Positions 17,619 through 26,183 of a DNA stretch of 64,000 nucleotides are shown here, one piece after another. How positions within the stretch are numbered: position 1 is the first letter of the stretch; every line of letters starts with the position of its first letter. The notes below the pieces were generated by a model that saw only the letters and a list, made by a program, of their open reading frames with translations, was not told the DNA's origin and did not search any database. A program made the translations under genes and the position numbers. This DNA is from Paracoccaceae bacterium. GTDB taxonomy: Bacteria > Pseudomonadota > Alphaproteobacteria > Rhodobacterales > Rhodobacteraceae. Location of the stretch: positions 186,001 through 250,000 of the forward strand of contig JASMHC010000014.1 of the NCBI GenBank assembly GCA_030750975.1, given 5' to 3'.

Positions 17619-18443
17619 ATGCAGAAATCCATCCTTATCACCGGTTGTTCCTCCGGCATCGGCTATGACGCGGCCCATGGCCTGAAAAAGGCCGGCTGGC
17701 GTGTCTTTGCATCCTGCCGCAAGCAACAGGATTGCGACCGGCTGATCGGCGAAGGATTGGAAAGCCCGCGCCTTGATCTGGCCGATGAACACAGCATCCG
17801 GCAGGCGCTCGACCATATCCTTGCCCAAACCGGCGGCACGCTGGACGCGCTGTTCAATAACGGCGCCTACGCCATCCCCGGCGCTGTCGAAGACCTGCCC
17901 CGCCAGGCTCTGCGCGAAATATTCGAAACGAATATTTTCGGCACCCAGGACCTGACCAACCGCGTAATCCCGGTGATGCGCGCGCAAGGCCATGGGCGGA
18001 TCATCAACAACTCATCCGTATTGGGGCTGGTCGCCTATAAATGGCGCGGCGCCTATGTGGCGACAAAATTCGCCATGGAAGGGCTGACCGACACATTGCG
18101 CCATGAAATGTCGGACACACCGATCAGGATCATCCTGATCGAACCCGGCCCGGTCACGTCAAAAATCCGCCAGAACTCAATTCCGCATTTCGAACGCTTC
18201 ATAGATTGGCAAAACTCGGCCCGCGCGGCGCAATATAAATCGCTGATGAACCGGCTTTACAGCTCAAATGGCCCGGACAGGTTCGAGCTTCCTGCCGCCG
18301 CCGTCACCGAAAAGCTGATCCACGCACTCGAACACCCCCGCCCCGCCCCGCGCTATTTCATTACCAAGCCGACCTACGCAATGAACATCCTACGCCGCAT
18401 CCTGCCGACGCGGGCACTGGACTGGATTCTGACCAAGGGCTAA
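17619..18443 (+). CDS. Short-chain dehydrogenase/reductase
   Basis: A 274-residue classical SDR with the cofactor motif TGCSSGIG at residues 8–15, NNGAYAIPG in place of NNAG, the catalytic Ser in IINNSSVLG and the YVATK active site. A basic residue-rich stretch after beta-2 (ASCRKQQ) suggests NADP. The C-terminal tail (TYAMNILRRILPTRALDWIL) is hydrophobic and resembles retinol-dehydrogenase-like SDRs. The substrate is unknown. It is divergent from the LysE gene. Confidence 0.88.
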   Translation: MQKSILITGCSSGIGYDAAHGLKKAGWRVFASCRKQQDCDRLIGEGLESPRLDLADEHSIRQALDHILAQTGGTLDALFNNGAYAIPGAVEDLPRQALREIFETNIFGTQDLTNRVIPVMRAQGHGRIINNSSVLGLVAYKWRGAYVATKFAMEGLTDTLRHEMSDTPIRIILIEPGPVTSKIRQNSIPHFERFIDWQNSARAAQYKSLMNRLYSSNGPDRFELPAAAVTEKLIHALEHPRPAPRYFITKPTYAMNILRRILPTRALDWILTKG

Positions 18444-18559
18444 GCCACCAGCCCGCAAACCGGCATTTTTCAGGAAATCTTGACCCGCGACAAATCTGAC
18501 CAGTCGCTTTTTGCTGCAAAACACCCTAAATCAGTCCCATTCAGATCCGGGAGCCACCC

Positions 18560-18763
18560 ATGCTAAACGATCCGCTTTTTCTTCTTATCATCGCCGCCTG
18601 CCTTGTGGTCGTGCTGATCCTTGCCCGTGGCATCAGCTATTTCGGCAAAGGGGGCGTTGAAGCTGCCAAGAAATCCAACAAGATGATGCAACTGCGCATC
18701 GCCGCCCAGTTCGTCGCGGTGGTTCTGGTGGTGCTGTTCGTCTGGCTGCGCGGCGGCAACTGA
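18560..18763 (+). CDS. Twin transmembrane HIG1-domain-like protein
   Basis: A 67-residue protein with two hydrophobic helices (residues about 5–25 and 46–62) separated by a basic linker (GVEAAKKSNKMMQLRIAAQ). The sequence fits the HIG1/hypoxia-induced family of small twin-membrane proteins, known in mitochondria and alphaproteobacteria as respiratory-complex-associated. Its stop TGA overlaps the ATG of pduO by one nucleotide (TGATG), indicating translational coupling. A functional link to cobalamin adenosylation is not evident. Confidence 0.8.
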   Translation: MLNDPLFLLIIAACLVVVLILARGISYFGKGGVEAAKKSNKMMQLRIAAQFVAVVLVVLFVWLRGGN

Positions 18764-19335
18764 TGGTCGTTCTGAACAAGATCTACACCCGCACCGGGGA
18801 TAAGGGCGACACCGCGCTTGGCAATGGCGACCGGGTTGCCAAACATGACGCGCGGGTGAACGCCTATGGCACCACGGACGAATTGAACGCCTTTGTCGGC
18901 ACTGCCCGCCTGCATGCATCTGACGAATTGGACGCAAGGCTGGCGCTGATCCAGAACGATCTTTTCGATCTTGGCGCAGACCTCTGCCGCCCCGACATGG
19001 AAAAAGACGCCGAAGCCGAATACCCGCCGCTGCGCGTCACCGACGCCCAGACCGAACGGCTGGAAACCGAAATCGATGCGATGAACGCGAAACTTGCCCC
19101 CCTGCGCAGCTTTATCCTGCCCGGCGGCTCGGCCCTTGCAGCGCATCTGCATGTCTGCCGGACCATCGCCCGCCGCGCCGAACGCCTTGCGACCGCGCTG
19201 GCCACGCAGGACGCCGTGAACCCGGCGGTGATCCGCTATCTGAACCGCCTGTCCGACTGGTTCTTCGTCGCCGCCCGCGTCTCGAACAACAACGGCGAAA
19301 GCGACGTGCTCTGGGTTCCGGGTGCCAACCGCTAG
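18763..19335 (+). CDS. pduO: Cob(I)alamin adenosyltransferase, PduO-type
   Basis: A 190-residue enzyme that transfers the adenosyl group of ATP to cob(I)alamin, forming coenzyme B12. The N-terminal ATP loop IYTRTGDKGDTALGNG, the AYGTTDELNAFVG segment and the C-terminal YLNRLSDWFFVAAR are diagnostic of the PduO rather than CobA type. The adenosylcobalamin would serve acyl-CoA mutases; the ethylmalonyl-CoA pathway uses two, and an Mcd-type dehydrogenase lies at 32 kb. It is translationally coupled to the HIG1-like gene. Confidence 0.93.
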   Translation: MVVLNKIYTRTGDKGDTALGNGDRVAKHDARVNAYGTTDELNAFVGTARLHASDELDARLALIQNDLFDLGADLCRPDMEKDAEAEYPPLRVTDAQTERLETEIDAMNAKLAPLRSFILPGGSALAAHLHVCRTIARRAERLATALATQDAVNPAVIRYLNRLSDWFFVAARVSNNNGESDVLWVPGANR

Positions 19336-19347
19336 GCCCTTTCGCGC

Positions 19348-19382
19348 CTTTACACTTTTTCTTTGTCCAAATACTCAAAAAC
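19348..19382 (-). repeat. Dispersed intergenic motif, copy 3
   Basis: On the minus strand GAGTATTTGGACAAAG continues into AAAAAGTGTAAAG, matching the arrangement of copy 1. It starts 13 nt after the pduO stop. Confidence 0.45.
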
Positions 19383-19405
19383 AACGGATTTCCCTGAAAT
19401 CCGTT
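19383..19405. repeat. Perfect 9-bp inverted repeat before etfB
   Basis: AACGGATTT CCCTG AAATCCGTT. It may be a hairpin that ends the pduO transcript or an operator of the etfBA promoter. No T-tract follows it on the plus strand. Confidence 0.4.
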
Positions 19406-19537
19406 CTAACGCGACGTCTGCGACCGCTAACGTGACGATTTTACCCTGTTTTCCCACGCCCCCAAACGCTATCAACCGCGAGAGAGCTTGAATCGGTCGC
19501 CTTGGCGACAAGTTGTAACTTAGGGAGAACTACGCCC

Positions 19538-20296
19538 ATGAAGGTCCTCGTACCTGTCAAGCGCGTGATCGACTATAACGTGAAGGTCCGTGTCAAAGCG
19601 GACGGCAGCGGAGTTGATCTCGCCAACGTCAAAATGTCGATGAACCCGTTTGACGAAATCGCCGTCGAAGAGGCGATCCGCCTGAAAGAGGCCGGCAAGG
19701 CAGACGAAGTCGTCGCCGTGTCGATCGGTGTCAAGCAGTCTCAGGAAACCCTGCGTACCGCGCTGGCCATGGGGGCTGACCGCGCCATTCTGGTTGTGGC
19801 GGCTGATGACGTCCACACCGATATCGAGCCTCTGGCCGTTGCCAAGATCCTGGCAAAAATCGTCGAAGATGAACAGCCCGGCCTGGTTCTGGCCGGCAAG
19901 CAGGCCATCGACAACGACATGAACGCCACTGGCCAGATGCTGTCGGCCCTTCTGGGCTGGTCACAAGGCACCTTCGCGTCGGAACTCGACATCGACGGCG
20001 ACAATGCCGTTGTCACCCGCGAAGTTGACGGAGGCCTTCAGACCATCAAGGTTGCGATGCCCACCATCGTCACGGTTGATCTGCGCCTGAACGAGCCGCG
20101 CTATGCGTCGCTGCCGAACATCATGAAAGCCAAGAAAAAGCCGCTGGATGAAAAGACCGCCGAAGACTATGGCGTCGATGTCAGCCCGCGTCTGGAAATC
20201 GTCAAAACCGAAGAACCGGCGGCCCGTGCCGCAGGGATCATCGTCGGCTCGGTCGACGAGCTGGTTGAGAAACTCAAAGAAGCGGGGGCTGTGTAA
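19538..20296 (+). CDS. etfB: Electron transfer flavoprotein beta subunit
   Basis: A 252-residue subunit of the FAD/AMP heterodimer that carries electrons from acyl-CoA and other dehydrogenases to ETF:ubiquinone oxidoreductase. The start [20 protein letters not shown], the AMP-binding [18 protein letters not shown] and the recognition-loop sequence [12 protein letters not shown] are characteristic. The ATG at 19538 follows AGGGAGA. Its stop overlaps the etfA start (TAATG), which favours equal synthesis of the two subunits. Confidence 0.97.
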   Translation: MKVLVPVKRVIDYNVKVRVKADGSGVDLANVKMSMNPFDEIAVEEAIRLKEAGKADEVVAVSIGVKQSQETLRTALAMGADRAILVVAADDVHTDIEPLAVAKILAKIVEDEQPGLVLAGKQAIDNDMNATGQMLSALLGWSQGTFASELDIDGDNAVVTREVDGGLQTIKVAMPTIVTVDLRLNEPRYASLPNIMKAKKKPLDEKTAEDYGVDVSPRLEIVKTEEPAARAAGIIVGSVDELVEKLKEAGAV

Positions 20297-21225
20297 TGTC
20301 TGTTCTTCTTCTCGCAGAAGTCACCGACGGCGAACTGGCGCTGGACGCCACCGCCAAAGCTGTCACCGCCGCCAGGGCGATGGGTGACGTCACCGTTCTG
20401 GCCGCAGGCGGGTCTGCCGCCGCCGCAGGCGAAGCGGCTGCCAAGATCGACGGCGTGTCCAAGGTTTTGGTTGCCGAGGACGCAAGCCTCGGTCATCGCA
20501 TGGCGGAATCAACCGCCGCACTGATCACCTCGTTGGCAGGCGATTATTCGCATATCGTGGCCCCGGCCACGACCGACGCGAAAAACGTCATGCCGCGCGT
20601 TGCGGCTTTGCTGGACGTGATGGTCATTTCGGACATCACCGCCGTGGTTGACGGCGACACGTTCGAGCGTCCGATCTATGCCGGTAACGCGATGCAGACC
20701 GTCAAGTCTTCGGATGCGACCAAGGTCATCACCGTCCGTACCTCGACCTTCGACGCCGCTGGCGAAGGTGGCTCGGCCCCGGTCGATACGGTTGCCGCCG
20801 CTGCCGATCCAGGCCTGTCGTCCTGGGTTGAAGACAAGGTCGCCGCAAGCGACCGCCCCGAACTGACGTCGGCCGGTGTCGTTGTATCGGGTGGCCGTGG
20901 TGTTGGCTCGGAAGAAGACTTCAAAATCATCGAAGCCCTCGCCGACAAGCTGGGCGCTGCCGTTGGCGCATCGCGCGCGGCGGTCGATTCGGGCTATGCG
21001 CCGAACGACTGGCAGGTGGGTCAGACCGGCAAAGTTGTGGCTCCGGACCTTTACGTCGCAATCGGCATTTCGGGCGCGATCCAGCACCTGGCCGGTATGA
21101 AGGATTCGAAAGTCATCGTCGCAATCAACAAGGACGAAGAGGCACCGATCTTCCAGGTCGCCGATTTCGGTCTGGTCGCCGACCTGTTCGATGCTGTGCC
21201 CGCGCTGACTGAAAAACTGGACTAA
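20296..21225 (+). CDS. etfA: Electron transfer flavoprotein alpha subunit
   Basis: The 309-residue FAD-binding partner of EtfB. The C-terminal FAD site [24 protein letters not shown] and the [11 protein letters not shown] loop are intact, and length is normal. It begins at the overlapping ATG at 20296 and is followed by a strong hairpin terminator. The Mcd-type acyl-CoA dehydrogenase at 32 kb would be a likely electron donor. Confidence 0.97.
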   Translation: MSVLLLAEVTDGELALDATAKAVTAARAMGDVTVLAAGGSAAAAGEAAAKIDGVSKVLVAEDASLGHRMAESTAALITSLAGDYSHIVAPATTDAKNVMPRVAALLDVMVISDITAVVDGDTFERPIYAGNAMQTVKSSDATKVITVRTSTFDAAGEGGSAPVDTVAAAADPGLSSWVEDKVAASDRPELTSAGVVVSGGRGVGSEEDFKIIEALADKLGAAVGASRAAVDSGYAPNDWQVGQTGKVVAPDLYVAIGISGAIQHLAGMKDSKVIVAINKDEEAPIFQVADFGLVADLFDAVPALTEKLD

Positions 21226-21270
21226 CCGGCTTTTGTAGCGTTTCAGCGTACAAATTTTACAAATGTCATC

Positions 21271-21299
21271 AAACGGCCCGCCCTGTGCGGGCCGTTTTC
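21271..21299. terminator. Intrinsic terminator after etfBA
   Basis: AAACGGCCCGC CCTGT GCGGGCCGTTT is an 11-bp stem ending in TTTTC. It overlaps the stop codon of the convergent DUF6473 gene, so it may serve both. Confidence 0.8.
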
Positions 21300-22131
21300 A
21301 TTGCGGCGAAAGGTGCTTTTTCAACACCGGCTCCAACGCCGCCGCCACCTGCCGATGCATCATCGGCCCCGGCAGGGCCGCAGCCATATCCGCCTCGTGC
21401 AGCAGGTAATGTTTGCCCTCGTTACACAAGGCCCGGGTTTCCCGCGTTTCGACAATTTCGACATAGTCGCAAGCCGAAATCTTGATTGTTTCCAGCATCT
21501 TACGGCTAACCCCTTCGGGCGTCTGGTCTGAAAGACCGGTCGTTTCATGGGGCGGCGGGTGATCTGACATCCACAGCAAAACCACCCGCCCCCGCAACTC
21601 CCGCAACAGCCTGAGGCTGCGATCAATCCAGGTTTGGCGCAGATCATCCAGAACCAGCGAAACCCGTTCAGGCCATTGTTTTTCAAGGGTTTTCAGCATG
21701 TGTCGGGTAAAGTTGAACTCGGTAAAATCCGCCGTTGGAAACAAACGCTTCATCATGGGCGACGCTTCCACAAAGCGATCATTGCGGCGCGGATGAACGG
21801 TGTAGAAACGATTGCTGATATCCGTGATCCCTTGCAATTCCAGAACCGCCAATTCAGCCCGATGACACAGCCCCATCAGGCTGTCGTCGTTCACGAATGC
21901 ATCCAGACCGGCGTTGAGACAGCCGAAATTGGTCACAGCGCAATCCAGCCGGTCGGCCAGCAGATCGGCATAGGGGGCAGCCACGAATTTGCCATAGGTC
22001 CGGCTGCCGCCCAGAAAGGCTATGTATTTGGTATCCAAGCGCTTTTTCGGCCCACGAAACAGCAATTTGGATTGCCCGTACCGGCACGGCGCATAGTCGA
22101 GCGCAGACGCGCCCCAGGTCACATGATGCAT
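21298..22131 (-). CDS. DUF6473 family protein
   Basis: A 277-residue protein of no known function. The N-terminal DYAPCRYGQSKLLFRGPKK and IAFLGGSRTYGKF correspond to the Rhodobacteraceae-restricted DUF6473 family as I know it. The GGSRTYG element followed by conserved Asn and Gly positions resembles the first block of SGNH-type hydrolases, so a hydrolase or sulfotransferase-like fold is conceivable but unproven. No signal peptide. It lies in opposite orientation between etfBA and hbd. Confidence 0.7.
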   Translation of the reverse strand: MHHVTWGASALDYAPCRYGQSKLLFRGPKKRLDTKYIAFLGGSRTYGKFVAAPYADLLADRLDCAVTNFGCLNAGLDAFVNDDSLMGLCHRAELAVLELQGITDISNRFYTVHPRRNDRFVEASPMMKRLFPTADFTEFNFTRHMLKTLEKQWPERVSLVLDDLRQTWIDRSLRLLRELRGRVVLLWMSDHPPPHETTGLSDQTPEGVSRKMLETIKISACDYVEIVETRETRALCNEGKHYLLHEADMAAALPGPMMHRQVAAALEPVLKKHLSPQ

Positions 22132-22284
22132 AACCCACTCCGAAATTTTTACTCACCCACCCCCTGTATTTCGTCAGATTCTTTCCAATTGCTTAAGTTT
22201 CGAATTTGAACGACCCGTCCCCCTTGCAACGGTGCCCTTCGCCTGCATAAGGTCGAGAAAGGCAGATCGCGAAAGAGACGGGTT

Positions 22285-23160
22285 ATGGATATCAACAAGA
22301 TTGGCGTCATCGGCGCCGGGCAGATGGGCAATGGCATCGCGCACGTGATGGCGCTGGCAGGCTATCAGGTTCTTTTGAATGATATCTCGCAGGATGCCAT
22401 TGACGGCGCTTTGGCGACGATCGGGAAGAACCTTGACCGTCAGGTCAGTCGCGGCAAACTGTCCGAGGATGAAAAAGCCGCTGCTTTGGGCAATATCTCG
22501 ACCACGGTGCAACTGCCCGATCTGGGGCAAACCGACCTTGTGATCGAAGCTGCGACCGAACGCGAAACGCTAAAAACCGCTATTTTTGAAGACCTTGTGC
22601 CGCATCTTCAGCCGCACACCATTCTGACGTCGAACACGTCGTCGATTTCGATCACCCGTCTGGCCAGCCGCACCGACCGTCCCGAACGCTTCATGGGTTT
22701 CCACTTTATGAACCCGGTTCCGGTGATGCAGCTGGTCGAACTGATCCGCGGCATTGCCACCGACAAAGAGACCTTTGAAACCTGTCTCGGCGTCGTCGAA
22801 AAGCTGGGCAAGACCGCCGCCAGCGCCGAGGACTTTCCGGCCTTCATCGTCAACCGGATCCTGATGCCGATGATCAACGAAGCGGTCTATACGCTTTACG
22901 AAGGGGTCGGATCGGTCAAATCCATTGACCAGTCATTGAAACTGGGCGCAAACCACCCGATGGGACCGCTGGAACTGGCCGATTTTATCGGGCTGGACAC
23001 CTGTCTGGCGATCATGAACGTGCTGCATGACGGATTGGCAGACACCAAATACCGCCCTTGTCCGTTGCTGACAAAATATGTCGAGGCCGGATGGCTGGGT
23101 CGCAAAACCCAGCGGGGCTTTTACGATTATCGCGGAGACGAACCGGTTCCGACCCGCTGA
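22285..23160 (+). CDS. hbd: 3-hydroxybutyryl-CoA dehydrogenase
   Basis: A 291-residue NAD(P)-dependent enzyme that interconverts 3-hydroxybutyryl-CoA and acetoacetyl-CoA. The Rossmann motif GVIGAGQMGNGIAHV starts at residue 7; SNTSSISITRLA, the catalytic His in GFHFMNPVPVMQLVE, and the C-terminal GPLELADFIGLDTCL and YVEAGWLGRKTQRGFYDY are all family hallmarks. The length is that of the single-domain enzymes, not FadB fusions. An AAAGAGACGGG site precedes the ATG. Its closeness to etfBA fits a shared role in short-chain acyl-CoA or polyhydroxybutyrate turnover. Confidence 0.95.
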   Translation: MDINKIGVIGAGQMGNGIAHVMALAGYQVLLNDISQDAIDGALATIGKNLDRQVSRGKLSEDEKAAALGNISTTVQLPDLGQTDLVIEAATERETLKTAIFEDLVPHLQPHTILTSNTSSISITRLASRTDRPERFMGFHFMNPVPVMQLVELIRGIATDKETFETCLGVVEKLGKTAASAEDFPAFIVNRILMPMINEAVYTLYEGVGSVKSIDQSLKLGANHPMGPLELADFIGLDTCLAIMNVLHDGLADTKYRPCPLLTKYVEAGWLGRKTQRGFYDYRGDEPVPTR

Positions 23161-23211
23161 TACCCGAAGCGTTTCAAGATCAGCCTGAGACCCACAACGC
23201 GGTAAAACGCT

Positions 23212-24105
23212 TTAGCCTTCTTTCAAAGACAATGTATGCGCACGCAGCCATTCCATGAAGGCCCGCGGATTCTTGGCGCGCTCTTGCGCCTCGTCCGCTG
23301 AAATTGCAGGGCCAATCACAGGTTTCTGTGGCTTGTCAAAGGCATAGGCCACCTCGTGCAGCAGCAAAGACTGGCGCAGCGTGGCGGAAATCCGGTTGGC
23401 GATATGATAGGCGCGCGAATTCGAGCCGGGAAAGAACATCGGCACGACGGCCGCTTTCGATGTTCGGATCAGCTTGGCGGTAAAGACATTCCATTCCGCT
23501 TCGATCGCAGGGCCGAACATCCGTTCAGACGCGGCCACCATGCCCGAGGGGAACAGTGCGACCAAGCCGCCATTGGCCAGATGGTCGCGGGCCGCGTTGC
23601 GCATTTCAAGCATCTTCTTCTGCGCCTCGGCCTCGTGCGGGAAAGGCACGGGGATCATGTAATTTGCCGCGTCCTGATCAATTCCGGTCAGCAATGAGCG
23701 GGTCAAAATCCGGTAATCATCGCGGCGGCGCCCGATCAGATCGGCCAGAATCATGCCATCCACCAGCCCATGCGGATGATTGGCGACCAGCACAACCGGC
23801 CCTTCGGGGGGGATGTTGTCGATCTGGGATCGCGGCGTGCGAAGATCGATGCCCATCGCTTCCATTGTTTTGGCCCAGAACTCTTGCCCTTTGGGCGGCG
23901 GGTCGATCTTTTCAAACCGGCGGACGCGGCGGAGGATTTTGATCTTTCCGGTCGCCAATTCAATCGCGCGGATAATGGTGCGGGTGACGGGGCTGTCGAA
24001 CGTGTCGGAATAGGTCAGGCTGCGGCGGTCATAGACCGGGCCGGTTTCCGCCGGTGTCTGATCGGTCTCCGCACCTTGTTTGCCGCCTTCGTTCACGTCT
24101 TCCAA
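23212..24105 (-). CDS. Lysophospholipid acyltransferase family protein
   Basis: A 297-residue PlsC-superfamily protein. The acyltransferase block NHPHGLVDG lies near residues 108–116, and ALFPSGMVAAS and AAVVPMFFPGSNS supply later conserved blocks. The spacing His-x5-Asp follows the hemolysin/OlsA-like branch rather than the classic NHX4D. It starts 18 nt after the HPr gene stop, so it is likely the last gene of the PTS transcript. The substrate is unknown; membrane lipid or ornithine-lipid synthesis is possible. Confidence 0.82.
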   Translation of the reverse strand: MEDVNEGGKQGAETDQTPAETGPVYDRRSLTYSDTFDSPVTRTIIRAIELATGKIKILRRVRRFEKIDPPPKGQEFWAKTMEAMGIDLRTPRSQIDNIPPEGPVVLVANHPHGLVDGMILADLIGRRRDDYRILTRSLLTGIDQDAANYMIPVPFPHEAEAQKKMLEMRNAARDHLANGGLVALFPSGMVAASERMFGPAIEAEWNVFTAKLIRTSKAAVVPMFFPGSNSRAYHIANRISATLRQSLLLHEVAYAFDKPQKPVIGPAISADEAQERAKNPRAFMEWLRAHTLSLKEG

Positions 24106-24123
24106 CCGTCTATTGATCCGAGG

Positions 24124-24384
24124 CTATGCCTCTTCGCCGAACTTATCGTCCACCAGAGCTTTCAACGCGGTTGCCAATTGGTCGGCCTCGGCCCCGGAGG
24201 TCCGGACCTCAATAGTGGTTCCTTTCGAGGCTGCCAACATCAAAAGCCCCATAATACTGTCGCCTGATGCGAATATTCCGTCCCTGGAAACCTCGGCCGC
24301 GGCGTCAAACTGTTCAACAACTTCAACAAACCTGGCCGAAGCGCGGGCGTGCAGCCCTTTTTCATTGATGATGCTCAGTTCCAC
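24124..24384 (-). CDS. ptsH: HPr family phosphocarrier protein
   Basis: An 86-residue HPr with the phospho-accepting His12 in GLHARASA and the regulatory Ser43 in GDSIMGLLML. Both the PEP-dependent and the HprK-dependent sites are therefore present. It lies downstream of the EIIA gene by 30 nt in the ChvG–HprK–RapZ–EIIA–HPr cluster. No sugar-specific EIIB or EIIC is in the window, so the system is probably regulatory. Confidence 0.95.
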   Translation of the reverse strand: MELSIINEKGLHARASARFVEVVEQFDAAAEVSRDGIFASGDSIMGLLMLAASKGTTIEVRTSGAEADQLATALKALVDDKFGEEA

Positions 24385-24414
24385 GAAAATCCTCGTTCAA
24401 ATTGATAAAGCTCC

Positions 24415-24804
24415 TCAGCAATTGCCGTCATGGCAATTGATATATTTGCGCCCTGACTCGAGCGCTGCATTGATGGCCCGGTCCAACCCCATGCGGCGGG
24501 ATTTGGCCAGCTTGACCAGCATCGGCAGATTTGCCCCGTAAAGGATTTTTCGATCCGATGCGGCGCAGGCAAAAAGCGAAAGATTGGATGGGGACCCGCC
24601 GAACATGTCGGTCACGACGACGACGCCGTCGCCTTCATCAACCTTATCGGCAGCGGCGCAGATTTCGGCCTGTTTGATGGCGCGGTCGTCATCAGGGCCG
24701 ATGGCGATCGGAATCAGGTTTTGCTGTTTGCCGATCACGTGCTCGACGGCAAACTTGTATTCCCTGGCCAGGCCACCATGGGCGACGATAACGATGCCGA
24801 TCAA
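24415..24804 (-). CDS. PTS EIIA component, mannose-family fold
   Basis: A 129-residue EIIA(Man)-type domain. The phospho-accepting His is residue 9 in IVIVAHGGLA, and the VVVVTDMFGGSPSNLS segment is the family signature. It stands alone rather than fused to EIIB. It ends in a short Cys-containing tail (CHDGNC). It sits between rapZ and ptsH, and would take phosphate from HPr. The downstream target is unknown; in alphaproteobacteria such EIIA proteins are thought to regulate rather than transport. Confidence 0.9.
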   Translation of the reverse strand: MIGIVIVAHGGLAREYKFAVEHVIGKQQNLIPIAIGPDDDRAIKQAEICAAADKVDEGDGVVVVTDMFGGSPSNLSLFACAASDRKILYGANLPMLVKLAKSRRMGLDRAINAALESGRKYINCHDGNC

Positions 24805-24819
24805 GGCAAACTCACCTTA

Positions 24820-25731
24820 TTACTGATAAACCGCCCCCGAAGCGCGGCGTTCCAATTCTCGGTGCCGAATAGACACTTGCCAGTTGCGTTGTGCAAGGGT
24901 CTTACCCAGCTTTTCTGTCATCGCGACCGATCTGTGCTTGCCACCGGTACAGCCGATGCCAATCGTCACATGGGCGCGGCCTTCCTTTTGCGTGGCGGGC
25001 AGCAGCATATCCATCATGCCAAGGATTTTCTGGAAATAATCCTCAAACAGGGGGTCTTCGTCGATATATTCCTCAACGTCGCGGTCCTTGCCGGTTTTGC
25101 CGCGCAGGTCAGGCGACCAATGCGGATTGCGCAAGAAGCGGCAGTCAAAAACAAAATCCATTCCGCGCGGCATGCCCCGTTTGTACGAAAAGCTTTCCAC
25201 GGCAACCGATAATGGCAGACCGGTGTCTTGTTCGAACCAGTTTTTCAGCTCGGCCTTCAGGTCATGCGGCGTGAACTCGGACGTGTCGATGATCAGATCG
25301 GCCCGTTCGCGGATCGGTTTGAGCATTTCAATCTCGGCATCAATCCCGACATGGGGGCTGTCCCCTTCGGCCATGGGATGGCGGCGGCGGGTTTCTGAAT
25401 AGCGGCGCAGCAAAACATCGCGGCGGCATTCCAGAAACAAAAGCTCGGGCCGGATCTGACCAGTGGCGGAAACTTCGCCGATCATGTCCAGAACACCGTC
25501 AACACTGAAATCGCGGTTTCTGATATCCAGACCCAAAGCCATGGGGCGCGTCGGTACATCATCCTTCAAAAGCCGTGACACATAGCGCAGCGGGATATTG
25601 ATGATGGTCTCGAACCCCATATCTTCAAGCGCGTTGATCGTCGTCGTCCGGCCCCCGCCCGAGGGGCCGGTGACGAAGACAACCTGCGGCGCTTCCTTGA
25701 CGGTGAATGGATTGGATTTGGTATCGCTCAT
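24820..25731 (-). CDS. rapZ: RapZ family nucleotide-binding protein
   Basis: A 303-residue protein with an N-terminal Walker A, GPSGGGRTT, at residues 22–30 and the C-terminal domain motif IGIGCTGGKHRSV. In E. coli RapZ is an RNase E adapter controlling GlmZ/GlmS; in other bacteria the role is less clear and the gene usually sits, as here, beside PTS genes. It overlaps the end of hprK by 4 nt (ATGA), so the two are translationally coupled. Confidence 0.95.
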   Translation of the reverse strand: MSDTKSNPFTVKEAPQVVFVTGPSGGGRTTTINALEDMGFETIINIPLRYVSRLLKDDVPTRPMALGLDIRNRDFSVDGVLDMIGEVSATGQIRPELLFLECRRDVLLRRYSETRRRHPMAEGDSPHVGIDAEIEMLKPIRERADLIIDTSEFTPHDLKAELKNWFEQDTGLPLSVAVESFSYKRGMPRGMDFVFDCRFLRNPHWSPDLRGKTGKDRDVEEYIDEDPLFEDYFQKILGMMDMLLPATQKEGRAHVTIGIGCTGGKHRSVAMTEKLGKTLAQRNWQVSIRHRELERRASGAVYQ

Positions 25732-26177
25732 GCGTAGCGGCCCGCTTTGAGCAGCTGCATCATCGCAGCTGCAAGGTGAATGGTGTCCGGCTTGTGATAA
25801 TACGGCAGGTCTATCCCCATTATCCGGCGGGTGCGGGGAACTGGCAACCGTTCAGTTTCGCAGATGCCCAAATCCAACGCGGCACATATCCAGGTTTGGG
25901 GGCTATGGATTGCGTTCAGGATACCAATGCCCCGGGCTTCGATCCGTCCGGCAATCGTTTCCGGTGATGAGGCATAGAGCGCGTCGTCATGCACCGTAAG
26001 CACGCAGCGGTCATCGGCAACGAGGACTGCGCCAAAGGCCATCATTTCCAGCGCAAGCGAGGATTTCCCCGATCCCGACGGGCCGATGATCAACAGCCCG
26101 TTATCGGCAACACAGACGCAAGTGGCATGAAAAGGTGGCTCGGCTGGGAGAGACCTGTCCAATGATCCAATGCTCAC
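25728..26177 (-). CDS. hprK: Short HPr kinase/phosphorylase
   Basis: A 149-residue protein with Walker A GPSGSGKSS (residues 32–40) and the following LVADDRC and GRIEARGIGIL segments of the HprK catalytic domain. It lacks the N-terminal domain of Gram-positive HprK, as do other alphaproteobacterial forms. It would phosphorylate Ser43 of HPr. It begins with GTG at 26177, 6 nt after the chvG stop, without an obvious ribosome-binding site, so coupling to chvG is likely. Confidence 0.9.
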   Translation of the reverse strand: MSIGSLDRSLPAEPPFHATCVCVADNGLLIIGPSGSGKSSLALEMMAFGAVLVADDRCVLTVHDDALYASSPETIAGRIEARGIGILNAIHSPQTWICAALDLGICETERLPVPRTRRIMGIDLPYYHKPDTIHLAAAMMQLLKAGRYA

Positions 26178-26183
26178 CGGGCG

